Below, in pieces: positions 42,301 through 48,537 of a stretch of 64,000 nt of DNA; position 1 is the stretch's first letter; each line of letters begins with the position of its first letter. The notes beneath the pieces were generated by a model. It made no database searches. It saw only the letters and a list, made by a program, of their open reading frames with translations, and was not told where the DNA came from. The stretch is from the NCBI GenBank assembly GCA_945910005.1, contig OX246743.1, positions 16,888,695 to 16,952,694 of the forward strand. The letters run 5' to 3'. This stretch comes from Isoperla grammatica. Lineage: Eukaryota; Arthropoda; Insecta; Plecoptera; Perlodidae. A program made the translations under genes and the position numbers.

Positions 42301-45300
42301 TTCTCCCTGAGCTCTCGCCCAAATAACAGCTTAGCCGGGGAAACTCCTGTGGTGGTATGCGGAGTCGTGCGATATGCAAAGAGGTATTGCAATAATGCGC
42401 AATTCAGGTCTTGACTATTGTTGTGGGCAATCTTCAAGCATCATACTATGGAGCGGTTCTGGCGTTCAACTTCGCCGTTAGCTTGGAGATGAAGGGGCGT
42501 GGTTGCGTGCAACTGAAACCCATTCATGCGACAGAAATCCTTGAAATCTACGCTCGAAAACTGAGGCCCTCTGTCTGCGCGTAGAGCTGACGGTATTCCG
42601 AAGCACGCAAAGATCTCCCTCAAGAGAGCTATAGTCGTCTCGGTAGTAGTAGATTTAGTTAGGCATGCCTCTATATAGCGACTGTAGTAATCGACCACTA
42701 CTAGGATATACTGGCCATTAGGCAGAGGCCCCAAATAGTCTACTGCAAGGTAAACCCATGGCTTATCGGGCAGCTCCGTGCACCTAAGAGGTTCTGGTGG
42801 CTCGAAAGCACTCACTATTTGGTAACCATGGCATTTGCGGCAAAACTTTTCTACATCGGTGGCTAAGGTAGGCCACCACACCTTGGTGCGTAGTCGCTGT
42901 TTGGTCTTAATTACTCCCATGTGCCCCTCATGCGCTAATTCTAAAATCCGGTCACGCATGGATGCCGGCACGAGGATGCGTGTATCTCGTAGCACAAGCT
43001 CATCGTAAATGGAGAGCTCGTGGCCTATCAGCTGGTAAGTACGTAGTTCGGCAGGCCACTTCCCGCTACGAATAGCCGCCTTGAGTTTCTTCGTCGTTGG
43101 ATTCAAACGGCACTCCTCTTGCAGTTCTTTTATCCCGACTGCACAAGGTGCCGAGTTCTCCACCACCCACCGAATGTAGTCGTCATCGTTCTGGTCCCGT
43201 GGTTGGGATCGTTTGAATTGAACAAGCCTGGAGAGGGGATCCGCTATGTTTTGGCTGCCTGGCTTGTATACCAACTTAAAGTTGTACTCTTGCAAGCGTA
43301 AAACCCATCTTTCTACCCTAGCACAACGCTTCACTCTCTTGGAGAACAGAAACTCCAAAGGCTTGTGGTTCGTAATGAGTGTGAAAGGTGGGCCCCCAAT
43401 AAGATAGTACTTAAACCGCTCGCAGCCATGAACAAGAGCCAAGGCTTCTTTTTCAATCTGGCTATATCTTGCCTCGACTTCAGTAAGTGCTTTGCTGGCA
43501 TACTCAATCACCCTTTGCACCCCATCATGCTCCTGGAGTAAAAGGGCCCCTGTAGCCTGAGGGCCTCCATCAACTATGACAGTGGAAGGCACTCCTTTTC
43601 TGTAAAAGGCAAGTACAGGTTGAGTTGTTAACACTTTTATTATCTGTGACATGGCCTTGCCTGTTCTGAGCCCCAAAGAAACTCTGTGTTGGTTTTAAGT
43701 AGCTTCCGCAGGGGAAACGTGAGCGCAGAATAGTTTGGAATAAATCTCGCACTATACGCCACAAGTCCAAGCAGGCTATAGCCAGTTCCTGTGTGTTGGT
43801 GGGTGCACGGAAACTTTGTACCGCCTCTATTCTACTAGTGAGTGGCTGGACTCCTTTTGCTGAAAAAAGGTGTCCCCTGAACTCAACCGCTGGCTGGCTC
43901 AAAACACATTTATCTAGGTTCAGGGTAAGGGCCCGGTCTTTCAATGTGTGTAACAGGGCATGTAATCTTGCATCATGCTCTTGCTGGGTCTGTCCCCAGG
44001 TAATTTTCCACTCCCTCGCATGTTGCTGTGACCTGTTCTATTACCTTTTTGAAAATTTTCGAGGCACACTTAAGCCCGAAGATCAAAGTTTTGTAACGCA
44101 TTAGGCCAAAAGAGGTGAAAAAGGTAGTGATTTCCCGTGATTGTTTCGTTAACTCCAGCTGATGGAATGCGTCATTCATATCAAGCACTGAGAAGTTGGC
44201 GCGTCAACTACGCAAGTGCATCAAACACGTTCGGGAACAGTACCGCCAGGGATGGAAGTGTACAAATAAGGGCGTCAGGCAGCTGTCTGTGGCTCTCTAC
44301 TTCATAGATCAGGTACACGAAGACTCGTTTGCAAGATGCTATTGGTCTGAAGACCTTCCTTATCAACAGTTGTTTTTACTCCATTGAAGAATACTCTTTT
44401 TTAGTTTAATGCTGGTTTCCCATTTTATTGTATAGTATAATCGTATTTATTTATTGTATTTTTTATTGTACTTATCCTATTATTTTAAAGTTACAATCAT
44501 AGACTGTAAATTAGTTCTAAGTGTTTGACGATGTAAAATATCCTAAATGAGTCTTGCTCAGGGATATACTTACAATAAATGAACATTACATTACATTACA
44601 CACAAATCACTCTCATATAACTAGACCTGGGTAGTAACTTAACAGAAGTTGAGCCAGGAAATTTGTTAGCATATTTTCAATTATGGGTACTTCTCATATC
44701 ATTGAAAATAATTCCAAACACAATGCCTGCCAAGGCCTCATTTACTTAAAATTAATTACCAAACTGTCACGAATGAGTAACATACCTGCTGCGAAGATGA
44801 AGTGTTGAGCGTCTGTTTAGTAAGTAACTAACATGGTCAGCGTTCTACATTTTGTCGACGGTTGCAGCTGTCTTTGCGAGCCGGGAACGAGAAGGGGGAG
44901 GGTCGAGCAGACACCGTGGGCTGTTGTTCGCTGAAGGTGAAGCACGTCAAGCTCAAAGGAAATGGTGAGTCAAACTTATGCGATGACATGTTTCGTTTTA
45001 TTTTGCCATTGTTTTGGTTCAATTCATTCAAAATTCATTTCAATACTTCCTATTTACATCCCACATATATAATATATAAGTACATAAATGGCAAATGAAA
45101 CAATTTCGTTAACTTTGCCTTTTAGAATTACCTCGCCGAAAGCAATCATTTCATGTCACGACTTTCCGTTATTGTTTTTGTCACAGATATATGAACTCAG
45201 TTTAACTTTAAAGGTTTGATCTTCAACTATATACTTCACCCTACTGTACCTAATACCCTAATACCCACCGCTAGTAATATTGTTAGATAGCGAGAACCTA

Positions 45301-48300
45301 CCGTGACATCCATCCAATTCCGTCGGCTCGGCCTCGAACCCACGGACTCCAAAGTCGACGGACCCGTAGAAGTACTGGGGCGTAGCTCTAGGGGTGGTTC
45401 TCACATCATAGGGATCGGGACAACCCCGATTCAGGCAGTTTAGGTCTTAGATTGACAAGACATTGGTTCAAACAATAGAGGAACCGCAATTTATTAGATT
45501 ACACATTTATCCTACGTGGCTGAGTTATGGCAAATCTGTCTATGGGCATTCCAGGTCTGATGGACTTAACTTTCCTATCTAGAGGGTAGCTGTAGTAACC
45601 CCTATACCTTGGCTTCTCGGTGGCTGACTCCGACGCCGTGTTGTGGTTTGGCTCCGTCGTCCAGGTCCACGATCGGCCTCCATGTCCTTCCCTCTGGGTC
45701 TCCCGTCGTTCTTTCCACCGTTCCACCTTGGCACAGGTCTACCTCCTCTTCCGTTTCATGATTGAATGCCCCGAATACACACGTGCTCCCTCGCACCTAG
45801 ACTTTCCTACGTCATACCCCAGTCACCCCCTCTCTGCCCTACGCTGGCTGTACTAAGTCATAAATTACCAATCAGACTACTCGGTTCGACCCCCTCCGGT
45901 AACAATCACAAAAGAGTGGGGCCAGGCTCTACTGATGACATCACCAAACCAGCGCCCTCCTAAACCGAGTAGTCAGCAAAGTTGCCGCAATCATTGCCTT
46001 CAATACCGCAATAATTATTATTGAAATAACCAACGATCTAGGCTGACGAAATATCCAGCACAGCGCATACCTTAATTGTGAAAGAAACCGGCAAATGACA
46101 AACTAACACAATCAAGATATCCATAAATCACTAAGAAAGAAGGAGATTAACCAGTAAAAGTTATAAAGAACCAACTTTTACATGACAATATCATCAATTT
46201 TAACTTATCATGAAAATAAAATAACTAAAGCATTGCAAAACATACAGTTTTCTTTTTGAAGCCATTTTGGGCTATTTGCAGACAATGTAATTGAGGTGTA
46301 AAAGTTCAAACACCAAATTAGCAAAGACTTGGAGAATTATGAAAGATGACACATTGGAGACGGACCTTTGGTGATTACAAACCTACGCACTGTGCTTATA
46401 ATTGTCTATTACCTTTTCCCTTCATCTCATATGGTTCCACGATTTAGTATTCCCGGCATAACATATTTTGCACGTACATACTAGAAAATGATCATGCAAA
46501 ACACTGTTAATATTAATTAATTTTAGTACACTACACTAATCAATCCATACACACTAAAACACGAAGATACAGATTTTCGACTGATCAACAGGTGTGTGTG
46601 TTACTTAGGAAGAATCGTGTTGGACTTCCCAGGTAAAGACTCGATCCGCTACTGCAAAGAGATAAAGGTAGACCAAGGGGTGTATACGAACCTAAAGCAG
46701 TTCCAGCAGAGTAAAAATGGACAGTGTAAACTCTTCGACAAGCTTAACGTGAGTACGCGTACACAAGTTCTTTGCATCACCACCTCGAGTCAATTGTTAG
46801 CGGGTGGTAAACGGACCGTTGTATAAATATATCAATTATTTTCCAATTCTAGACAACGGCAATGAACCAACACTTAAAACAAATAATGAAAGGGTTGACG
46901 GCCAAGGTATTCCGTACGTACAACGCTTCATGCACCCTTCAGAGAGAGCTCGACAGGAGAAAGCACCAGTACTCGCATATGACGACTGAACAGAAGGTAG
47001 CACAGTAGTACAGTTTGTCAAACACGGATGACCTGTTGACAGATGGAGTTGTACCTCTTACGCCCGGTTAAATGTTTTATACCATCGCCAACTTGTTTTC
47101 TCCTTTGAAACCAGGCTTCTGATTGGCGGTTGCTTTGGAGAAAACAAGTTAGCGGTGGTCTGAATATTTAGCCGGCCGTTGTAATACCGGGCCTTAGCAA
47201 CTTAGATTTTGTCAAGGACTCGATTACGTTATGGATACAGGATACTCACGTGAACCGAAGCACTGTGGAGAAGCTCATATGAATGTTGGTTACTTTTAGA
47301 GTGCTCCTAATAAAATAATAGCAACTGCGCAGTGGGAAAACTGTGAAATCACAAACTGTGAATTACGGTTTCCATGGTTACCAGTGTGATTTCACAGGTT
47401 CAGGGCCCTTGACAATCATTGGCAAAACACTGTACTATTGCGATTTGGTTTCCACATGGTTACGAGTGTGATTTCACAGGTTCTAGCGTACAATGATGCT
47501 AACCGTGCGGTGGCTCGACTGTGCAATCACCAGCGTGCTGTACCGAAGAGGTTTGGCAAGATGATGGAGAACATGGCAAATAAAATCAAAATGAAGAAGA
47601 AACAAATCAAGGTTGCAGAGAGCTTGTACCGCCAGGCCGCTAGAGAGTGCAGGAGAAGCGGGGCGCACAAAAGTAACTCGAGGCAAGTTGCGTACCTACA
47701 CTGTCTCATACACGTTGGTGAAAAGGGAGAACTCGTCCGGTTTCGACGACATCTATCCAGTTTTTAAAAGCTGTGACCAATTGATATTGTAATTCTTTGA
47801 GGGTTTCTGATCGATTATTACGTTTGTGACATGAGATGTTCCCTGGTAAAATTTGTCTCTAAAAACCATTTATTCAGTTATAAAAGTGATTTACAAAGGG
47901 GGAGAAAAGGGGAGTTAACTGTATCTATAGCGAAACACTTGCCTTACAGCAAAACCGTCGAGAGGAGACGGGCGAATGTTGAGAGGCTGAAGCTCCAGTT
48001 GCAGAAGCTACGTATCCAAGCCGAAGACAAGGAGAAGAACAAGACCATCGCTCTGGGCACCTCCAAGCTCAACTACCTGGACCCACGGATCACCGTCTCT
48101 TGGTATTTATCAGGAATCCGAGCGATTATCGTTAATCGATTTCATAGTTCAAATCGCAATAGTCGTACGATTTAATTCCATCCACAAAATCGTGATTTTT
48201 CTGTCAATCTTAAATGATCGTAATTTTAAATTCGGTCGGTGCCAAATTGGCTACTACGGGCACATACTGTAAAACAACTGGTCGACCTAAACCTTAATTT

Positions 48301-48537
48301 TTAGTTGACTTGTTGTTACACAGAAAAAATTGGATAAGAGTACATTGTACATATATGGTGTGCATTCATGGAATCGGTAGTACTATACTTGAATCGCCAT
48401 TATTAATTAAGCTACATTAATATTTGTTTGCCAGGTGTAAGAAATATAATGTCCCCCTGGAGAAGTGCTACAACAAAACACAAAGGTCAAAGTTTTCCTG
48501 GGCAATCAAGAGGACACCAACAAACTTCAAGTTTTGA
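9166..48537 (+). CDS. TOP1: DNA topoisomerase I (type IB), spliced, 5' end outside window
   Basis: The enzyme relaxes supercoiled DNA in the nucleus by transient single-strand cleavage through a 3'-phosphotyrosine. Proposed join: 9166-9383, 9635-10700, 11383-11610, 17858-18077, 40992-41251, 44868-44964, 46609-46748, 46853-46996, 47480-47682, 47950-48102, 48435-48537. The sum is 2,832 nt, divisible by 3, and all junction phases agree. Core motifs appear in order: [44 protein letters not shown] (Arg), GKDSIRY (Lys), VFRTYNAS (Arg), CNHQR (His), a coiled linker, [13 protein letters not shown] and [11 protein letters not shown] (catalytic Tyr). With one 87-bp repeat copy the visible part is 624 residues; with all 12 it is 943. 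The start codon lies left of the window or in an unseen exon. The catalytic part is certain; the RS exon and the inclusion of all repeat copies are inferred. Confidence 0.93.
9384..9634 (+). other. TOP1 intron between exons a and b
   Basis: AT-rich, 251 bp, bounded by GTTCGT and TTTTATTGCAG. No coding or repeat structure is seen. Confidence 0.55.
9635..10700 (+). CDS. TOP1: TOP1 exon b: core subdomain start, with a 12-fold 29-codon repeat
   Basis: The acceptor is TTTTATTGCAG at 9634 and the final donor is CAG/GTAGGC at 10701. The TOP1 frame begins with AKKKQW, then [20 protein letters not shown] and KFCYNGHQ, which matches the start of the type IB core (W..L.H.GP.FAPPY..LP..VKF.Y.G). Beyond this one copy the same 87 bp recurs 11 more times without a stop. 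Unit starts are 9657 plus multiples of 87. Eleven internal boundaries read CAG/GTAACG (one CAT/GTAACG, at 10527), each a plausible splice donor in the same phase. A normal enzyme needs a single copy, so the first internal donor at 9744 may be the working one, with the other copies intronic. Confidence 0.85.
9657..10700 (+). repeat. 87-bp exonic tandem repeat, 12 copies
   Basis: Twelve head-to-tail units of exactly 87 bp; the first differs at its first bases (ACCACG instead of GTAACG). In the TOP1 frame the variants are few: synonymous CCG to CCA in units 2, 3 and 9; Val to Gly in units 6 and 10; Pro to Ser in units 7 and 8; and Gln to His at the end of unit 10. No indels or stops occur. Each unit also carries TTATTTCACAG, an acceptor-like string, 17 bp after the donor-like start. 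A second frame is open throughout, but it is a by-product of the repeat. Confidence 0.97.
10701..11382 (+). other. TOP1 intron between exons b and c
   Basis: The intron is 682 bp, from GTAGGC to TCGGTTTTACAG. It has short AACCTTCG/CGAAGGTT inverted motifs near 10723-10800. Near 11315-11350 the minus strand contains CGGTTCGATACAGG, which resembles a pol III B box (a possible tRNA-derived SINE fragment, weak). No coding is seen. Confidence 0.6.
11383..11610 (+). CDS. TOP1: TOP1 exon c: core domain, [13 protein letters not shown] segment
   Basis: 76 codons in phase 0 between TTTTACAG and CAG/GTAAAG. It encodes [17 protein letters not shown], then [11 protein letters not shown] and KCDF, aligned with the conserved eukaryotic TOP1 segment [13 protein letters not shown]...KNFFKDWRKEM...KCDF. 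The sequence continues directly from ...YNGHQ at the end of exon b, as the family expects (G..M.LSPKAEE), which confirms the phase. Confidence 0.96.
11611..12059 (+). other. TOP1 intronic sequence, unremarkable
   Basis: AT-rich intron start after the GTAAAG donor. Nothing recognisable is seen until the retroelement cluster. Confidence 0.6.
12326..15310 (-). pseudogene. Ty3/gypsy retrotransposon pol remnant (protease end, RT, RNase H, integrase)
   Basis: Read on the minus strand from 15310 down to 12326. First comes the protease-to-RT part (14364-15310), with the RT motif [16 protein letters not shown], an altered catalytic block [10 protein letters not shown] and [11 protein letters not shown] (the xxDD box). 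Next is the RT thumb and RNase H (13717-14226). Then come the rest of RNase H, DPLSRLL and the integrase H-H-C-C zinc finger (13088-13708). The integrase core follows ([12 protein letters not shown], about 12690-13160), and the integrase C-terminus ends at 12326. At least three frame breaks separate the pieces, so it is inactive. It lies antisense in the intron between TOP1 exons c and d. Confidence 0.9.
15313..15660 (+). pseudogene. Gypsy gag zinc knuckles and protease, in inverted orientation
   Basis: On the plus strand, opposite to the adjoining RT, lies a CCHC-type knuckle, [18 protein letters not shown] (about 15328-15380). A second knuckle begins CNKC and, after a frame change, reads NGHFAGVC (15398-15440). 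About 120 bases further is an aspartic protease motif, VDSGATCNI (about 15622-15650). Protease homology stops there, and its continuation is the inverted minus-strand part ending near 15300. The coding order therefore fits one element broken inside protease with one side inverted. Confidence 0.85.
15885..17510 (-). pseudogene. Jockey-type non-LTR retrotransposon (LINE) RT remnant
   Basis: On the minus strand the pieces appear in order: [11 protein letters not shown] (17161-17349); [20 protein letters not shown] with LGKFFERVI (16947-17186); [17 protein letters not shown] (16610-16933); and FADDF (the catalytic F/YxDD box, near 16650). A C-terminal part with [12 protein letters not shown] lies at 15905-16360. 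Frameshifts separate the blocks and no ORF1 is seen. A run of G at 15889-15901 marks the 3' end region. It is probably inserted into gypsy LTR sequence, since the 56-bp repeat follows directly at 17511. Confidence 0.88.
17570..17857 (+). other. Intronic repeat fragment with GCCACC/GGTGGC hairpins before exon d
   Basis: Two short hairpins (GCCACCCATTTTGGTGGC near 17688 and GCCACCAACATGGGTGGC near 17745) are followed by GAAACGTCGAG. This resembles dispersed repeats seen in many invertebrates. The frame is open into exon d (17654-17857), but there is a good acceptor (TTTTCTCTTCAG) at 17857 and no TOP1 homology before it, so it is treated as intron. Confidence 0.5.
17858..18077 (+). CDS. TOP1: TOP1 exon d: GYCVVN...[16 protein letters not shown] segment
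   Basis: 73 codons plus one base between TTCTCTTCAG and AAAC/GTAAGT. It encodes [36 protein letters not shown], then [16 protein letters not shown], the most conserved block of the eukaryotic TOP1 core. The last base, C, joins GT of exon e to give Arg, restoring GG-K-R-H-R-W-K, which fits the family pattern (PPPGHKWK). This phase identifies which AG in the last satellite unit is the true acceptor. Confidence 0.96.
19003..19206 (-). pseudogene. Cys-rich coding relic, left arm of palindrome
   Basis: The minus-strand reading gives [20 protein letters not shown], then [16 protein letters not shown] and [12 protein letters not shown], ending in an acidic Ser-rich tail (SSESEGD) and a stop. The Cys spacing is reminiscent of the Cys-rich tails of uncharacterised invertebrate mobile-element proteins (..LL.C.C...C....C.C....KC...C...C.N). 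The remainder of any ORF is lost. Function unknown. Confidence 0.5.
20009..20293 (+). pseudogene. Cys-rich coding relic, right arm of palindrome
   Basis: Inverted copy of the 19003-19206 relic, extending further at its N-terminal side: [16 protein letters not shown], then [21 protein letters not shown] stop (TAA) interrupts after CECLANQ where the left arm still reads through, and a CCAGTA microsatellite (20229-20257) is inserted before the [10 protein letters not shown] tail. Both copies are decayed. Confidence 0.5.
21117..22262 (-). mobile_element. hAT-family transposon relic with dimerisation-domain fragment
   Basis: It begins with a hAT-like terminus, CAGTGTTGGGTAAGATAC, at 21117. On the minus strand at 21903-21767 lies the C-terminal hAT dimerisation motif, [13 protein letters not shown], then [11 protein letters not shown] and a stop. 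The subterminal block AGTATCTAGGTATAGGTA recurs near 22214, beside a run of A. The other terminus is degraded where the 109-bp satellite begins. Most of the transposase is missing. Confidence 0.72.
22270..40991. repeat. 109-bp tandem satellite derived from the TOP1 exon e acceptor, about 170 copies
   Basis: The unit reads from GATAGTCCACAAGACTGATA through GTGCCACTACGTTATGCCCC and GCTCATACACTACACTGTTG to CCAGGTCACAGGTGGAAGGC and ACCCCTGACCTA. The last unit runs straight into TOP1 exon e, so every unit contains the acceptor TTGCCAG and the first 13 exon bases. After that acceptor each unit reaches an in-frame TAG within ten codons (...WKAPLT, stop). Units vary at a few sites (AACACTG/AAGACTG, GATGG/GATAG). 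Some lack 14-15 bp (near 34013, 34107 and the last one at about 40960). Kilobase blocks of variants recur, indicating higher-order duplication. Confidence 0.97.
32984..33030. other. Unique interruption in the 109-bp array
   Basis: One unit is interrupted by about 45 bp of AT-rich non-satellite sequence (AATGTCAATAACATGTATAA and on) before resuming at GTGCCACACTACG. It replaces the normal CCACAACACTGATAGATTGTT part and is the only such break seen. Confidence 0.85.
40992..41251 (+). CDS. TOP1: TOP1 exon e: [10 protein letters not shown]...VALYFIDQ segment
   Basis: Two bases plus 86 codons between GTTGCCAG (last satellite unit) and CAG/GTACAC. It encodes [32 protein letters not shown], then [16 protein letters not shown] and [13 protein letters not shown], colinear with the eukaryotic TOP1 core just before the first catalytic Arg. 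Its first 13 bases are the part present in the satellite. Its last 118 bases are duplicated at 44195-44312. Confidence 0.96.
41252..41572 (+). other. TOP1 intron segment (first copy of the duplicated block)
   Basis: AT-rich intron sequence after GTACAC. With the end of exon e it forms a block (41134-41572) that recurs at 44195-44626. It ends at CTAGAC, where the gypsy LTR begins. Confidence 0.85.
41573..41750 (-). mobile_element. Gypsy LTR (3' LTR of the second element)
   Basis: A 178-bp segment on the minus strand, starting TGTAGTG and ending TTTACA (TG...CA ends). It is preceded by a purine-rich tract, TTTTAGGGGA, at 41760-41751, as expected for a polypurine tract. It contains a 28-bp perfect palindrome at 41602-41629 with two CACGTG cores. 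The uninterrupted target (CTAGAC then CTGGG) survives at 44621, supporting this end of the insertion. Confidence 0.75.
41751..44194 (-). pseudogene. Ty3/gypsy retrotransposon fragment: RT, RNase H, integrase
   Basis: Read on the minus strand. An N-terminally truncated RT ([20 protein letters not shown]) starts at 44188. Its catalytic DD box is deleted where VENYL should be followed by it (about 43990). The RT remainder and thumb follow (43570-43944). RNase H is at 43676 downward (DPLSRLVQF), then the integrase zinc finger (HEGHMG...CRKCH) and the core with its D, D, E residues ([20 protein letters not shown]) down to 42441. After a stop, the integrase C-terminus lies at 42437-41868. The upstream side (gag, protease, 5' LTR) is missing. 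It is related to, but distinct from, the element at 12-15 kb. Confidence 0.92.
44195..44626 (+). pseudogene. Partial duplicate of TOP1 exon e with its donor and intron start
   Basis: Copy of 41134-41572. It contains the last 118 bases of exon e (44195-44312), the CAG/GTACAC donor and about 310 bp of intron, at high identity with a 7-bp deletion near 44610. Substitutions change Lys to Glu (KQYRQ to EQYRQ) and Arg-Ser to Lys-Cys (GWRS to GWKC). No acceptor or 5' half precedes it; gypsy RT is joined directly to it at GTTGGCGCG. It probably stays in the intron as a dead exon. Confidence 0.93.
44868..44964 (+). CDS. TOP1: TOP1 exon f: LRAGNEK segment with catalytic Arg
   Basis: 32 codons plus one base between GGTTGCAG and AATG/GTGAGT. 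It encodes [20 protein letters not shown], then [12 protein letters not shown]. The Arg of LRAGNEK corresponds to the first catalytic arginine (Arg488 in human TOP1). It follows VALYFIDQ of exon e, as the family requires. Confidence 0.96.
44965..46608 (+). other. TOP1 intron f-g with possible SINE and hairpin pieces
   Basis: A 1.64-kb intron. Near 45310-45385 the minus strand has GTGGGTTCGAGGCCGAG, a close match to a pol III B box (GGTTCGANNCC), so a tRNA-derived SINE fragment is possible. A 12-bp inverted repeat, GACTACTCGGTT / AACCGAGTAGTC (about 45874 and 45963), frames a segment with another GGTTCGA. No coding is seen. Confidence 0.5.
46609..46748 (+). CDS. TOP1: TOP1 exon g: GKDSIRY segment with catalytic Lys
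   Basis: Two bases plus 46 codons between TTACTTAG and AAC/GTGAGT. It encodes [20 protein letters not shown], then LFDKLN. The Lys in GKDSIRY corresponds to the catalytic lysine (human Lys532). LFDKLN matches the family's LFDRLN before the next core helix. Confidence 0.95.
46853..46996 (+). CDS. TOP1: TOP1 exon h: VFRTYNAS segment with second catalytic Arg
   Basis: 48 codons in phase 0 between CCAATTCTAG and AAG/GTAGCA. It encodes [33 protein letters not shown] and TTEQK. The Arg of FRTYNAS is the third catalytic residue (human Arg590). A short 104-bp intron precedes it. Confidence 0.95.
47040..47200. mobile_element. Small hairpin element (MITE-like) in TOP1 intron
   Basis: CCAACTTGTTTTCTCC (about 47088) and GGAGAAAACAAGTT (about 47134) form an inverted repeat that extends with mismatches to CGCCCGG and CCGGGCC near the ends. 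About 150 bp in all, a foldback MITE or hairpin. No clear target-site duplication is seen. Confidence 0.6.
47341..47479 (+). repeat. Duplicated 3' splice-site region with complementary 13-mer upstream
   Basis: GGTTTCC(AC)ATGGTTAC followed by AGTGTGATTTCACAGGTTC occurs at 47367-47401 and again at 47449-47483. The second copy is the true acceptor of exon i, ending at 47479; the first gives a decoy acceptor at 47397. CTGTGAAATCACA at 47341-47353 is an exact reverse complement of TGTGATTTCACAG in both copies, so it could pair with either acceptor. Confidence 0.85.
47480..47682 (+). CDS. TOP1: TOP1 exon i: CNHQR (catalytic His) and linker
   Basis: 67 codons plus two bases from GATTTCACAG to CTCGAG/GCAAGT. 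It encodes [32 protein letters not shown], then a basic coiled linker. The His of CNHQR is the fourth catalytic residue (human His632). The 3' boundary is inferred as a GC donor (GCAAGT). It is the only choice that leaves two bases (AG) to join C of exon j as Ser; a GT donor nearby would not keep phase. Confidence 0.9.
47950..48102 (+). CDS. TOP1: TOP1 exon j: linker end and [13 protein letters not shown]
   Basis: One base plus 50 codons plus two bases between GCCTTACAG and TCTTG/GTATTT. It encodes a charged linker helix, [18 protein letters not shown], then [19 protein letters not shown], the family's signature before the active-site tyrosine. TG joins G of exon k as Trp. Confidence 0.96.
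48435..48537 (+). CDS. TOP1: TOP1 exon k: C-terminal domain with active-site Tyr and stop
   Basis: From GTTTGCCAG to TGA at 48535. It encodes [20 protein letters not shown], then [13 protein letters not shown] and stop. The Tyr of CYNKTQR is the nucleophile that makes the 3'-phosphotyrosine (human Tyr723). The C-terminus NFKF is close to the usual DYEF end. An ATTAAA at about 48828 could serve as a poly(A) signal. Confidence 0.97.

Noticed and set aside
44195..44387. 63-codon frame beginning with TOP1-like sequence, as a second functional exon
   Set aside because: It lacks an acceptor and the first half of the exon, and including it would duplicate residues. It is best explained as a segmental duplicate.
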